Part shown: positions 11,950 to 25,544 of the stretch, piece after piece
How the letters are laid out: the number at the start of each line of letters is the position of its first letter
How positions within the stretch are numbered: position 1 is the stretch's first letter
NCBI GenBank assembly: GCA_000827265.1
Contig: KN834806.1
Span: 267,967-331,966 of the forward strand
Direction of reading: 5' to 3'
Length of the DNA stretch: 64,000 bases
Origin: Collybiopsis luxurians FD-317 M1
Lineage: Eukaryota > Basidiomycota > Agaricomycetes > Agaricales > Omphalotaceae
Program-made: the position numbers and the translations under genes
Notes under the pieces: generated by a model
Database searches by the model: none
The model's input: the letters and a program-made list of their open reading frames with translations, nothing else
What the model was told of the DNA's origin: nothing

Positions 11950-13436
11950 CTAAACCCATGAATCTTTATTCTTCTGGGATAAGTCATCCTCAGCCAGTGC
12001 ATCTCCATCTCGATGGACTGTGTGCTCAAGATGGACATGCACTCCAAGACCCGTTTCAGGATTTACCTGCCGTAGCTCAAAATCTCGGGTGTTAATGTCC
12101 TCACTCATAACAAGTTGATTTGGCTGTGGGTGAGTATTTCGATTTGATGATCCCAGCGGGATAGAAGAACCAAGTTGAGTAGTGACGTTGAACCACCGAG
12201 TTTGAGTGGCACTTCGTAAGATGACATAAGAAAACACAGATCCCTGGACCATCATCGTAAGCCTGTTTAGCGGAGGAGTAAAGCCTTTCAACGTACAATG
12301 AGTGGAGGCATCTATGGCAGGGTTAGCAGTTAGAATCATAGATTACCGGTTTTACCCGAAGCACATACCGAATTGAAAAAAATGAACAATGCAGAACTAT
12401 CTGAGAACGCACTTCCAATTAGTACTACAAGGGCCACGACATAAATAGCAGCTGCAGGAAGCTGGTTACATGGAATGCGTAACGCGGACCGAGAACATGG
12501 CCGCACCTGATTCCAAGATAATCGAGAGCGCACTGGGTCCGGCATTCTTCAAAGATACACCTCGTACTGCGGTACGAATGCTCCAAATTTTGAAAGCAAT
12601 CATGACTAAAAGTGTCCAGTTCGGAAATAATGCAGAGTCTAAACATAGATCACTACCCACCAGTACAGAATAGATTGACTGCGAGCGTTGCAAAGAAGAA
12701 GTATTTTGTTCGGTCAAATGCTGAGGAAACCAATACACTATTCCCAGGCGTGGCTTGATGGAGTGACCAAGTCAACCAAACAGACATTCCTAGGTCATAA
12801 AACTTAGACAAACATCATGGTTGTCGAGTGGAAGTTGAGACGAACCAAAATCAACCCCAAAGAGGCAAAGCGGAATAATTAGATGCCACCATGTACGACC
12901 CCAGACAACGTAAGTACGGAAAATCTAAAGTTTTAGAAGAATCCATTTCAGAAACGGACAGATATTGATGTTATCCCTGAAACACACCACAACAGCATCC
13001 GCGAGCAAGGTAACCGCAACGTATGATGCAACTTTCGTTATGTTAAAGCTTGTGTCCACAATTGCAAAGTATTTTTCGGCGGCTCCAGCTGCATCGGTCG
13101 CGGTGTACGCTTGGAACAGACGGACCAGGTCAATAATCAAGTGCTAGCCAAGTGATTTGAGTTGTATCTAATTTGTCTAGGGCATTCGCTTCCTTACCAA
13201 AGTTATGAGTAGAAGGGTTGTGCTCATAGTAATCAAGAAGTATGCAACAGTAAAGGAAGACATTTTGCGATATTTCCTCTTGATCACTGCGATACATTGA
13301 GGGAACACAACCAGATAGATCCCTTAAAGCAAAACATGAGTACTGTAATTTCTGACACAGTAACAAGCAACTGACCATATCCAAATGCTTCGAGGATAGT
13401 CCCGATTAATTCACCCGTGGCGACTCCGAGCGCCAT
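11950..13436 (-). CDS. Seven-helix integral membrane protein, agaricomycete-specific family
   Basis: The spliced model has about nine exons (first 13436-13376, 13322-13198, 13143-12988, then from 12924) and gives roughly 345 residues. It starts MALGVATGELIGTILEAFGYG. Helix-rich exons follow in order: YLVVFPQCIAVI, FLITMSTTLLLITL, HLIIDLVRLFQAY, YVAVTLLADAVVIFRTYVVW, WWHLIIPLCLFGVDF, FFFATLAVNLFCTG, and IYVVALVVLIGSAF. The order (short extracellular N-terminus, D-L-V-R after helix 3, IFRTYVVWGR between helices) matches a common unnamed family of mushroom seven-helix proteins; role unknown. The hydrophilic C-terminal tail of about 80 residues ends KNKDSWV and should face the cytosol. Family assignment is from memory of the pattern. 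Confidence 0.75.
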
Positions 13437-15954
13437 GTGAGATAAACAATAGATATACGGAGTGTGTGAGTAAAGGGAGGGTGGCCGCAGAAAAAAATAA
13501 GAAAACTTCCGGTGCTTATATAGGATGATAACGTTGAAAGTCTTGTTAAGGTCCAATACCGTTATAAGTGATTTGATCAAGTGTGAATTCCAAACATAGC
13601 AAGCTCTGGTGACTGTTAATACAACTGATGATCAAGAACTTTTTTGAAAGATGATATCAGTCAAGCGGCGAGCGGTTGCAAGATTCCAGATACCCACTCT
13701 AGCCGGTGCTTGAGCGCTGGTCATTCCTTTTTGGAATGATTAGATTTTTGATACGCCGATAAACGAGTTCCGCTAGAAGAATGCGTTAATGGGCTTTACT
13801 CGTTGATCAGATCGCTCAACCAACTTTGCACCTTCACCTTTCTGGAACACTATTCTATATCTTTCCTCTTTTTGAAACATACGAGAAAAGATTTGAACGA
13901 GGAGAAACAACTTTTTTGGGAGCTAGAGTTCCCATAGGAAGGGAGGTCCCAAAGTCTGTTAGATTTTCCGATCACCGACCTCCCTGTTTTTGATGTCGAT
14001 TTATGGTTCAACTCTTATTTTGGGATAGCTTCGAGGTCTCGAGGGAAAGATCGCTGCAGTCATAATTCAGGTGGTCTATCCAGTCTTCTTCGTTTGCGCG
14101 CGCTGACAGGCCCCATTCACTGTGTGACAGTCCTAGCAGCTACAAATGCTCTTCCCCCAGAAAGCCCAAAAATAGCGCACATTGCATGTCCGTAATACGG
14201 CCACACGGCACTCGGCGGACTGGTATCTGCCGCGCGATTGTCGCTCTTCGCTTGACAGCCAGTCACTTGTACAGTCTTCTTGGTATTCGGTAGCTCACGA
14301 GTCTCTCAACGCCTATTGGGTAGCTCCAATTTTCAATTCATGTCCTCTTTAGCCAGTCGCACCTTATCGACTGTAACTAGAAATTCCCGGTGTTTGTTGA
14401 ACTTGGTTGATGATCAAGAACCTCCATTTGCTAGCTGTATGGTCATGTCCAGCTGTAGTTTCAAGGCACAAAAGCAAGAAATGAAATCGATAACTGAAGA
14501 CCACCACCTTATCGCCTGCCCATTCTCATGCTCCTGGAGAAGCCAAGAAGGCCATCCTCAGTCTCGTGCCGTCTCGCAAGATTCTAATCGGGAGACAATT
14601 ATCACGAGGACCGATGTGAATAAAAGCAAGGACCGTCTAATGCATTGGCACCACACCCCAAACCTGTGAAGATCCACAACAACCATTTGTAAATGTCCCG
14701 GGTGCGTAGTGCAGCCAGTATTCTCGATGTAAGGCGGCTGAACTTTCCGGCAGCAATCATGATCAGTCGCGTAATCCCCGATCTAATCTTGAACACCTTT
14801 TGCAGTGGATGGCGTGATAATCATGGTCTTTTTCAATGCAACGATCAGCGCACATGCTGTGCTCCTATGAAAAGCGATGAGATCGGCAAAAAAAAAAAAA
14901 ACTTAAGTTACGCTAATCTTGTCAATATATCATTCATTTCGTGGCATAAGCATTGAAATGATACATCCTTGCAGAATGAATTGTTCATGTGAGCATATAT
15001 GCTGTCACTTTGTGACCGATTATTTAGATATTTTTGGTATAGTGAACTTCTGCGTGTGACTTGGGTGTTACTGTAGATTTTACTGTGACCGTTCTACGAG
15101 TAAGTTACTTAAATGCGCAATAATTCAACATTAAATTGATTGGTCTCCAATTTTTGAACCAATGACTTTCTGAGCTCCTCCCGACCACGGTCAAGCGTGT
15201 GTTGTTGTTGCAAAAAAGCCTCAAAGGAAGGGCCTATGAAATGCCCAAGTGACGAGCAGATATGCGCTGAGAGAAGAGGATGGAGGTTCATGTTTGTAAT
15301 TACCAATTTAAGCAGACTTTTGATCGTCATTGCTACTCGGCAACCTCCACGCTCAGGTTGTCGGGGTTTCACGTTGCTTTATTGGCATTTAGAAATCTTC
15401 TCAAAAGATGTGATTTTGGCTGGACGCCACAATGATAATGCCAGCTCCAGTCTCAACGTGATACTTATAAAGGGATTCTGTGTCTGATGTCAGCATCATG
15501 GCAGATATACCTGCTCATATCACGAACCTTCAGATTGATCAGTAAGCTTCAGGACCTGAGCTAAACCCAGGACCCATTCAACTGATCACTCTTCTAAACT
15601 CTCTCGGAGATTGTTGATTTAAACGACGAGATGTAAAGGACATTGGCCTGCTTGAATGTGTTCCTCGAATGCTTGACTATTTGACAAATCTGCTTGTCAA
15701 CTTGAGAAAATTCAAGGCTAGTCCTAGAGTATTTGCTTCTCAATGCAGCAATCTGTAACAAGAATGGTGCTTAAATTTCCCTAAGCTCAAATACCTTTCA
15801 ATGGTCTGAACACTAATTTCACAGGCCTGTGTTCCAGCTTAGAGACTGCAGGCAAGTACACAACCACGTAGTATTTGTATGAAACTAAAAATGCCCACCA
15901 TACCTTGGCCAAACCTTTCGGTTCCATTGTTTCCTAACTTAGAACCTGTAGTGG

Positions 15955-16210
15955 CATTTTAAGCACTTCATATATTCTGTTTCCGCAGGGCATCTTGCGA
16001 AATAAACCACCCTGTCAGATGTCCAATTGAGTTTTTACCACAAATTTTTCAGGCGCCTACAGGTGCTCAATCATTTATGGTAATCAGTTTCTGTAAACTG
16101 CTTAGTGTCCAGGCACCTAACAGGCACTTATGAAAAATAAATTTTGTATGATTTGTCCCACTGTCTCACCCCTTACAATCTGCTCAAAATGCTACAATAT
16201 CTTCACTCTC
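15955..16210 (+). repeat. Dispersed repeat, copy A (partner at 61436-61692)
   Basis: About 250 nt shared with 61436-61692. Landmarks in the same order are 'taagcacttc', 'gcagggcatctt', 'gtccaatt' and 'aataaattttgtatgattt', followed by gtcccactgt and cttacaa. A Cys-rich reading frame (CMICPTVSPLTICSKC, then further Cys pairs) begins in the 3' part of the repeat, hinting at a zinc-binding transposon-encoded protein. The element family was not recognised. Confidence 0.6.
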
Positions 16211-17400
16211 ACAGAGTCGCAGTGCTCCCTCTGTCATGCTTCCTTTTCAATCAGATATTCATCCTCCAAATCTGGCACCTACATTGATTGTTGTCCAATC
16301 TGCAGAGCTTTAAGTATGTCCTCATGGCTGTTTTCAGGAGTTCTATAGAGCGTTGGAGAAATTATCAAACTCTGGTATCAATAGCCAAGGCCCAAGTCAA
16401 ATGTGGTGGGGCTCTATTTACTACTTATACAGATTCAATATACAATGTATTGAACTATTTAACGACTCAAAAGTAGCCATCTCACAGAGTTCATCACAAT
16501 GAACTAACCAGTGGATGAGAGCTACCCTCACCAAAGCAGGAGATGGGAAAATGTTTCTGATGTTATCCGATTAGAAGTACCTGTTAAACCACGGATCTTT
16601 CATTCCCATATATGCATTGACACAGCACTGAATGCCCTGTTGGAAATTCTGAGAGCGTGAAATCGGCACTGCTCGCGGATGTTTTGTGTCCTTTGGTTTC
16701 AGGGTCTGATATTTACCAATATGCGCAGCCGGATAGATTAGATTTTCCTATGTAAGCCAATTGTATGTACATAGATACTCACCTGTTTATCCCTCCGCCG
16801 CTACTGCAAGGGTAATTGGACCTTTTATTCAGTGATATCCTTAGACTCCAATCTCTTCTCCAACACGCCCATTGCCCATGAGGTCAAGTTCCCCCTTTCA
16901 TTTTGGACTTACAACTTTTCAATATCAGCTGGCAAAGCATCGTGTTTTCCTTCACTTCTAAGAATTAGACAAGCTTATAGTGTGATATGAAAGATAATAA
17001 ACAAGGATAGCTTCTTTCATGTAACTACATGATAGGAGTGTAGCACACTCTGCTAGGCTACACCATTTGGTCTATTGTTTCTTGGTGACCATAACTTTGC
17101 ATAACACATGATGTAACACCATGGATTTGACAGCTGCTATCCTATCGGCTATACCATATAAGGGAAATGACTCTGCCTTTAGATTAACTTTAGATAAACT
17201 TATAATGTACTTAATGCATAACACTCCACAAAATTAGCTCTTATGGGAGAGTAGGTGATGCTTATACCACGTCGGAGGTGTTTCGTGGTGAGTATCAGAG
17301 GTTCAGGTGTGATAGTCTGAGCATAGCCAATTTAAATCCAGTATTCGAGAAAGAAACATTTTCCGAGCTATAACTGTCAATAAAAGTTATAGCAAGTATA

Positions 17401-17695
17401 CTGTATTATTACGACCGCAACTTCACGTAACACCTAACATCAGCATATGAATTTAGATAAAATCAAGCGCTTAGATGTTTATTATGTGATAAATGCAAAC
17501 AGAATGTCACAGAAATTGTTTGAATACAAGCAGACACAGCATCATTGCTTTGCAGCCCAAACCGTTGGCCTATCGACCTATTTGAATGAAATCTATCTAA
17601 TTTCATAATGTGCAACAAGACCCTCTGAATTAGTGTTTTCTAGATTAATGATGTAACACATAACACCCCGTGAATTTGTGGTCGTAATAGTACAG
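17401..17695. repeat. Possible MITE with imperfect terminal inverted repeats
   Basis: The 26 bases at 17401-17426 (ctgtattattacgaccgc...) are nearly the reverse complement of 17670-17695 (...gtggtcgtaatagtacag), with three mismatches. The enclosed 240 nt are AT-rich and non-coding. Both ends start with CTGTA. No clear target-site duplication was seen next to the ends, so this is a candidate only. Confidence 0.4.
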
Positions 17696-20520
17696 CACCT
17701 GAATATCATAAACCTTCTTGTTAATTGAGCAGTTTAGTAGGTAGAGATATTGTACTATTTTTGATCAATACTGAAAATGACGTGAAAGAAAGCATGGAGT
17801 GCCGTTGAATCATATCTACTTATCAAAAGGTGAAGAATTCCACCCAACACATCTTTACAATAAGTTTAAAATTCACCACTTCAGCTCCTGTGTGCCCCTC
17901 TTCTTCCACATCAGTAATGTAGCTTCAGCTTCTTTACATTTCACAGGTTAAAACTACAATACAAAGCAATCAAAGGGTTCCATTGCTCAACCCGCTGATG
18001 TCTAATCTTAACATACTTATTTTGAACCTGTTATATCACATTTTGATTAAATTTCAAACTTCCTTTCACCCAAAGGAGGCTGTGAAGTTCTATGATGGTG
18101 GGCTTGGGAAACATCCTTCTAACATGTTTCTGGTTTCTTAAATATTCAAGAGAGACCTCGGATGAATGTTTACAAGGCCTATCTCTGGAGAACAAGGTAG
18201 CTGAATAGGAGTCTGGAAATTCTCACAAGTACATCAACAATGATCGAGCTAGGTTTCAGCAAATATTTTCCTGTGCAGGAAACAATGTCTTTGAACATTG
18301 ATGTAGTTAAGCCAAAAATGCTTATAATCGGGTAATTTGTGGAAAGAATGTCAGAATAACAATATTCCATTGATAAATCTGAATTAAGTATATGCTTTCA
18401 GGTTAGGGACTTTTAGCTGAGCTTATCAGTGGTATGTAATCATCTCCAGATTTGGAAACATTGACTTCATTCATCCAATTTGCTTAGGCTTCTTTCAGGA
18501 ATTCTGACACAAATTATGTCACTCTCAGGCCAGTCTGTATACCAGGCTGGCTAATCTATGCCGCACGTCATTTTATTCATGGGATCATACTTTGATAATG
18601 CCAATTTCACTCCACCAAAAATCCGTGCCTGTCATTTTCTGAAATGTCTCCTAGTCGGAAATTGTTAAGGCGTATGGTCGAGACTCGGACAACTATGCTA
18701 TGTCTCACAGCAAACGAAAATGGAAATCCCTTCGAAATTTCCCAGCTAGTAGGATGAGCAGATACTAGCTACATGATGTGATAGCGCTTTTGTCTTACCT
18801 TAGCTGTATCATAACGACGTATATCGGTTTTTTAAGATGGATATTTCGTTCCGCAGTTCGAAAGTAGCAATGTAAGTAATAATTCTGCTTGATAACTATT
18901 TCGGTTGCCTCTCGCCGAGAGCCTCATTTTGCGGCTAGACTTTCCTTGTTCACTTTCAGACGAGAAAACGAATATCGGTTCTATATCCTTGCTATATCAG
19001 GAGCCTTTTCGACATTCAGTAATTCGGATTTTACCCACGCTCCAGTTACATCTCCGCACTAAGCTTTGCCCGAGCGATCATTCTGAAAGAGAATGTCTTT
19101 GACATCCTTGTAATCAGGCAAGGGATAATGTGTTTGTGTCAATGTGCCGAAGGGCAAAATAGTGCTACAGATGCCCGAGGGAAAGCAATGGTCTTTGAGT
19201 GGGCTTCACTTCTCCTGTCAAGCGGTTGGTGACAAGTGAGTGTAACAGGCCGACAGTGGTGAGATCTATGTAGCTATTGGTCAATTGAGCGATCGACACA
19301 CTAGTGGCTTGTAAATTCAAATCTGGAACCTCTGTCAATTGATTTTCATATTCCTCAGCGACATGCGCTTCAAAGTGATCTGCACTCTGGAATCTTCATT
19401 GACTAGTCATGAAGCGATTACGCTAATGTCATTCATCGAGAGTTTAGGATAATTTCGGCCACAGCTGACGCCTCTGAGCAAGTCTTGTGAACATCTATGA
19501 CACAGTTGTTTTAGCACTCTGTCAAGTATGTTAAAAGCCATCGACCATGACGACTCTCACCAAAAATCAGTGACCACTGACAGTTGACAATTTTAGACAC
19601 CTCATGTCCTGGGATGACCAATTGCGATCAAAAATTCTCGTTTCCAATTTCCCGAGAGTTTACTCAAAAAATTTAACAAAAAAATCCATAAAGTTTCGAC
19701 CCCAACAGTCTAATTTCAGTGAAGTTTGATAGGACAGTTTGGTGGATTTTGACAGAAGCGACTAATTAAGGTCCTCCACTAACAGTAAGGGTTCTGGTGC
19801 CTGCATCGCACGATCTTGCCTTGGTGGGAGGAGCTGAACCAGAGAAGATAATCGAATAACGATGTGACCAGATAGTTATAAATATATATATATCTATGTT
19901 CGGAGGCAATGATACCCGCTGCCTTGTCGGAGATCGGAACCTTGCCCAATCTTCTAAATTTTTCGTTGCAATACTGTTACACGCATGGCGCCTGGTCGTC
20001 TCACGATGCCAACAATGAGGGACCAGGGACCCTCACTTGAGGATGCGTTGGTATGGGTAGAAGTATATAGGAGACTTTTATCTAGTGAAATTTATCTGCC
20101 CGAGTTTTGCAGATCGTCATGAGAGGATTACCTATTCAAGAAGGAAGAGCCCTTGACAATTTAGGCCGAATCATTGCCGGCACTATTCTTGGTCTCTAAG
20201 CGCACCAACACCGTGCATGTGTATTTTTAGCGGAGTTACCCGGCCTGGGTGGTCTTGATCGATCTGAAGTTTGGTCCCAATCAATCATGATCAACAGAAT
20301 TTGATCTAGCGGAAGTGACAGTAGGCTATCAGCCTCGACAGACGGTTCTGTCCAATGTGACTTGAACATAAATCTGGTTCTGTGGGTACACTTTTCTTCT
20401 TTTGAGGACGTCTGCCGTAAATCGAATGAACGCCGTTGCTGATGGCAGCATCGACGTTTTATAAACTGAACCGAGGTTCTAGCTCCCATCTTGCACCCCC
20501 ACTTTCTTCTCCCATTGACG

Positions 20521-22736
20521 ATGTCGTCGTTGGAAACTAAAGACGATGTTTCCGACCTGGAGACAAAAGGGAGCTCCCCAAATGCCCTAACCGTTTTCGA
20601 GTACACGGAAGAAGAAAGGAGGAAAGCAGTTCGCGCACTTGACTGGTCCGTTCTACCCATCATGACCATGTTCTACCTGCTGTCATTTTTGGTGAGTCGG
20701 CTGAAGTGATTCATCTTGATGTGTTCCTAACACTTATTCCTAAGGACCGGGGCAATATTGGTATGCTTGCGAGTGTGGTTATGCTACCTACAGTAGTTTG
20801 ACCTACGATTTCTATTTCCAGGAAATGCGAGAGTGGCAGGCCTTCAAAAAGATCTCAAAATGTCCGACCACCAGTACTCCATTGTTGTCACCATCCTTTA
20901 CGTGTACGCCACTCCGAGAGCTGTTTTTCGGTTCATGAACTGATGTAACACAAGGCCATACATTCTCGCAGAACTTCCGGCGAACCTTCTTTTGCGGAGA
21001 ATCGGTCCTAAGATCCTGATGCCTACGCTACTCACAGTTTGGGGCGTTATCGTCACATTACAGGGTGAGATTCCGGCCTATCTTGAGATATATTTCGTAA
21101 TAACAGTCCCAAGGGGTGGTCTCTTCGTATGCGGGGCTCGTTGTTGTTCGTGCCATTCTCGGAGCTGTTGAAGGCCCGATGTTTCCAGGAATAGTGCTCT
21201 ATCTATCTGGATTTTACACGCGTAAGGAGCTATCTCTCCGGTAAGCTGAACCTTTGTCGTCATTTCACCTTCAAGCATGTTGATTCGTTCACGTTAGGAT
21301 AGGTATATTTTTTTCCTCGGCTTCAGTAAGTACATTCAGCGGTTCAAAGCAATTTCGGTAACTCAAGAAGGGTCCATAGCTCTCCGGAGCATTTTCTGGT
21401 CTTTTGGCCGCCGCTATTGAGCTCATGAATGGCATTGGGGGAAAACCCGGCTGGGCTTGGATCTTTATTCTTGTAAGCGGCATTGACCCATATATACAAG
21501 TGCTCATGATTGTACAGGAGGGGTTATTCAGTATTCTGATGGGGCTTCTTGGATTCATTCTCGTACCATCCACACCTCGGCAGGCGTTATTCCTGACTGA
21601 GCGACAGAAAGAGTATGGCCTTCTTTGTTGAACCGGCTAAAATTCGAGTCTCATTTGTTGGTTGAACAGCCTGATAATGTATAGGTTACACCGAGACCGT
21701 CCTTCCATAAACCCGGCAGATCATTTCAGTCTATCTCAGGTGATAAGGGCGGCAAAGTCTCCCCAGGTTATTATCGTCTTTGCCATTTTCTACATGCTTG
21801 GAACGAATGTATACGGCCTGGCCTTATTCCTTCCTTCCATTGTAAATGGGCTTGGATTCAAACCGAATGATGCGCAACTTTTGTCTGGTGAGCAATGCTT
21901 GAGCCCCCTTCTTAATCTTTTGGCTGACGATGCAAAAGTTGGTCCTTTCGCTAGTGCCTTCTTCTGTACGTATAAATAGCAATCAGTTCATAAATTGTTC
22001 AATGGGTCTGACATCCGAATTATCGCGTTCTAGTCACTTTGGTATTAGCTAAATTTTCCGATCGCTATAATACTCGAGCGGTAGCAACCATAATCACCTA
22101 TGCCTTGGGGGTGGCGGGTTTTGCAATGTATCTGGGTACGGTGACACTTCTCAGCTTGTTGAGTGATGTCTCGCTCACTGATCATCCTTGCAGGTGTGAG
22201 TGACAAATGGCACCGATACGGATCCCTTTTCCTTTCAGTTACAGGCGTTTATGCCGCCGCTCCGGTAGTATCAGCTTGGATGGCCAATAATTCTGAGCCA
22301 TACTACAGAAGAGCCTCGAGTATTGCGTTCGGATATATTGCAACCAATGCCGTGAGTATGCTCTGAAGCTGTTTTTGCGGCTCAATTTAAAGCACCTCAT
22401 AGGGTGGCATAACGAGTACATGGTTGTTCCCCACTAACGAAGCCCCGAGATACGTCAAGGCCACCACAATTAACCTTGTTTTGTGAGTAACCTTTTGCGG
22501 CGAACAGTAAAACTTGCTTATAGTTTTCTTTCATCTCCAGCTGCTCGCTCTGTATCATACTAGCTGTCATCAACTCCTTGATGCTGATGCGTGAAAATAA
22601 GATCAAAAAACTCAAGCGCGATGAAATTTTAGCCCCTTATATCAAAGAGGGTGACAAAGAATCTGAAAAGGACGGCGGTCTTGAAGCTTGGATGGAACTC
22701 GGAGACAGGCATCCTGATTTCGTATACACCATATAA
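20521..22736 (+). CDS. MFS transporter, allantoate/nicotinate permease (DAL5/TNA1) type
   Basis: About thirteen exons with 50-80 nt introns give a protein of roughly 490 residues. The start at 20521 (MSSLETKDD) is preferred; an in-frame ATG at 20491 would add ten residues. Signature pieces of the anion:cation symporter family are present in order: RALDWSVLPIMTMFYLLSFL, DRGNIGNARVAGL, the segment VPYILAELPANLLLRRIGPK, VVRAILGAVEGPMFPG, then GWAWIFILEGL before the central loop (LVPSTPRQALFLTERQK). The second half has FAIFYMLGTNVYGLALFLP, LAKFSDRYNTR and FGYIATNAGG. DAL5-family carriers import allantoate, ureidosuccinate, nicotinate or similar small organic anions at the plasma membrane; the substrate here cannot be read from sequence. 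The C-terminal tail is charged and ends DFVYTI. Divergent neighbours are far away. Confidence 0.9.
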
Positions 22737-24118
22737 CATCGATGTAAGACTTACTTACTAGGATATATTCAATTCTACCCGTTCATTTGCGATTCTACTT
22801 TAATGATGGTACTTTTGGGACTCTGTATATTTTTTTTTAGTTATAGTGACTTAAAATCAATTGCTTTGGAAGTTCTAATTGGGTGCTCTGCGAATCAACA
22901 GGGACGATCACAACCTGAATTTGTCGGTGCGGCGTTTAATCCTGAACTACACAAGGAAAACTCAAGACCGAATAACATCCTAACCGAGTATCTACACGGT
23001 CCACGCGCAACTGTAGTAGGCATGCGTTATGGCAGAAGCGTTACGCTTACGATTCTCTGCGCCTTGGATTACAAAGAGAATTTTCAGTAAACAATTCGTA
23101 AGCTGATTGCGATTGCAAAACCCTGGAATTAAATTAAATATATTTATTTACTAAGTTTCCGATCCTCATAAACGATGGCACCTCTGTATCAGAGGAAAGA
23201 TGAAGCTAAACTGGCAACCTTTTTGGAGTCTTCCTTTGGCCCCGAGAGTGCGATACCTTCAATCTCTCGGCAACATGGGAGGTTGAGATTAAGCAGATCT
23301 ACAAGTCTAAATGTTGTTCGGTTATCGACAACTTTAACAAATGATTCAATTTAAGGTCAATATTCCTCGTCATTTTCGAGGCACCCTTGTCATACGCGAC
23401 AGAATGAACTTTACTTGCAATGATTGTTCAGTTACAGGGGTGTACATGGATTCGAAAGTTTAGAATGAGGGCTTGGTCCGCCGGGACCGAAACTGTCGAG
23501 ATGTAAGTAGTGCAGGAAGGGCTTGGCATTGTAACCGGTGTGTAACCGTGCATACATACCTTCGTACGAGATCTATCCCCGTAAGTACCTCCATCAAATC
23601 GTTCACATATATACTCGAGAACGGCTATCTAAGTCAGATATATGGAACTGTGACCTAAACTCATTCACCTGTCCAGAATCTCCCACTGCTGTCCAGAATC
23701 TCTACCGCTGTCTTCACCGTAGATGCCACCAAGAAGAACTTACGAAAACAAGAAACCATCGCTTGCCTTCGGGCTTTGTTTGTGTCCTAGAACTCGAAAA
23801 TGAGATGGAGGAGCCGTAGTAACTGAAGCTGAAACGAAACCGATGCGGCTTATGGTTATAGGTGCTCGTCTGGGTATAACGGGAGACGGGGGAACGTCCG
23901 GATGCATTGTCGCAGTGGAGCCTGAAAGAAGGGAGGCAGAGTACGACTTCAACAGGATGAAAGGCGCAGAGATGGGCCGTTGGGAGAACGAATATCATCC
24001 GGAAGGATTGTAGAAAGAATTTTATCGGGATAGGGTACAAAAGGTAGCGTCGGAAAAGGAAGAAGGGCTGGGTACTTATCCTCCGAACAAAAGCAGTAAA
24101 ACTCTAATTTATCAACAC
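22737..24118. other. Intergenic region between the MFS and reductase genes
   Basis: No reading frame here could be joined into a plausible protein. The region separates two convergently transcribed genes, so it should hold both 3' untranslated regions. Confidence 0.5.
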
Positions 24119-25312
24119 TCAAAGCTTCCCCTTCAACATCTTCTGCACACTCGCAGGATCAAGAACGGCCTGGGGATACGGTACCAAACTACTCCCCACA
24201 ACACTCCCATCGATCGGAATAATCTGTCCCGTAATGTATAGCGCAGCATCACTGAATAAAAACACCGTTGCATTGGCTACATCTTGAATTTCCGTGTACC
24301 TTCCTAAAGGTCTAGCCATCTTTTCGTCGTCGTTGGGGTTCTTGCCTTTAGGATACAGCTTAGATAGCCCTTCGGTACCCATGGTGTATCCGGGAGCGAG
24401 GACGTTGGAGCGTACGCCGTGTGGACCTTCTTCCATTGCGATTACGCGAGATAGAGCGTCGACTGCGGCTTTAGCAGATGACACGTGTGCCTGATAAGGA
24501 GTTCCTATGTAGGTTGAATTAAGACAGATGGACTGGACCCAGGTGAGTACGTTGTAAGAGAAAAGCTGCTTACCTTGGTAATGAAGCGTTGCACTGATGT
24601 GTATGTAAGAACCTTTTGAGGCACGAATATGGGGAAGTGTGGCTTTGACAGTGTTGTACGTTCCGATCTGTCGAGCGGAGGGTGAGCAGAGAATAAAGAG
24701 GCAAGGAAATGCAGTAGTATTCCCGTACGGTATCTATTTCAATGACAGTCCTGAACGCATTTTCTGAGAGACCCGATATGGGGGCCAGGAAGTTACCAGC
24801 AGCGCCTAACAAAATGGACATTCAATTAGAAATGCATGAACACTTTATAAAAGGAGGTTGCGTACCGCAAATGACGAAGTCAATTCTACCAAAACGTTCA
24901 ATAGCCTTTTTCACCGCATCTCTCAAGGATTCGGGCTTCCTGACGTCGGCCTGAGCTGGTATGCAGACCTCTCCGGTCTTTTGAGAGAGTTCTTGGGAGG
25001 CAGCAGTGAGGCGTTCGAGGCTAATAACGGCGGAATGAGGATGAATGGACTCAGAAGAAGGGGATGTAAAAGGTACGTACTTTCTTCCGATAATAACAGC
25101 ACTAGCTCCGTGGCGCATCTAGGATTGCCGTTTAGTAAACGAGAAGCTTTGACCCGCAGAATACATTGAAGAGGACGTACTACGGTCTCTGTCATTCCTT
25201 TGCCTATACCCGATCCTCCGCCAGTACAGAATAAAACCTTTCCTTTGAAGATATCATCCCTGAAGACTGCAGTCGAGCTTGCGACGGGGGCCACGTATGG
25301 AGATGGTGCCAT
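24119..25312 (-). CDS. SPS19: Peroxisomal 2,4-dienoyl-CoA reductase (SPS19/DECR2-like SDR)
   Basis: Six exons give about 300 residues, starting MAPSPYVAPV. It is a classical-fold short-chain dehydrogenase: the NADPH-binding loop TGGGSGIG near residue 31, the D-x-R pair in QADVRKPESL, and the CGAAGNFLAP motif that replaces the usual NNAG. In the active site HISATLHYQGTPYQAHVSSAKAA has the catalytic Lys, while the Tyr of the YxxxK motif is His; this is known for peroxisomal dienoyl-CoA reductases. The family removes a double bond from 2,4-dienoyl-CoA with NADPH, so that unsaturated fatty acids can pass through beta-oxidation. The C-terminus is KGKL, close to but not the canonical SKL peroxisomal signal. 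Mitochondrial or other SDR roles are less likely. Confidence 0.88.
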
Positions 25313-25544
25313 GAGAGTCTATGCAGCTAGAATACAGTGACATGGCGTTCAAGTAGTCTTCGAGAATGAATTAGAACAGGACTGGACCAAGGTATCTACA
25401 AACAAAGATAGATGCGCGGAAGATTACGTCTCGAAAATATCCGACCTATGCGGGGTTGTCACAATTTGACAATACTATTAAGACGAGAACGTGCCTCTAA
25501 TTCTACCAAACACCGCCCTTAGTTGACCAACCAAAGCCATTTTG

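Larger units (their letters stand above)
13437..20490. other. Long gene-poor, partly AT-rich stretch with repeat remnants
   Basis: No coding region could be supported. Isolated frames of 60-130 codons occur at 14280-14669 (+), 14602-14796 (-), 15109-15372 (-) and 16130-16476 (+), without family matches. The last carries many cysteines and lies in a dispersed repeat. AT content rises between about 15.5 and 18.6 kb, consistent with old transposon-derived DNA. A TA microsatellite lies at about 19877-19894. Confidence 0.5.

Noticed and set aside
14280..14669. 129-codon plus-strand frame
   Set aside because: Low-complexity, no hydrophobic pattern or motif, no splice partners.
15109..15372. 87-codon minus-strand frame with a helical C-terminal half
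   Set aside because: No family and no extension through introns could be found; left as unassigned.
19877..19894. TA repeat considered as a promoter or origin
   Set aside because: A short microsatellite without associated gene start.
20196..20669. 157-codon frame on the minus strand
   Set aside because: It overlaps the 5' end of the MFS gene on the other strand and has no domain; the MFS exon has clear family motifs.
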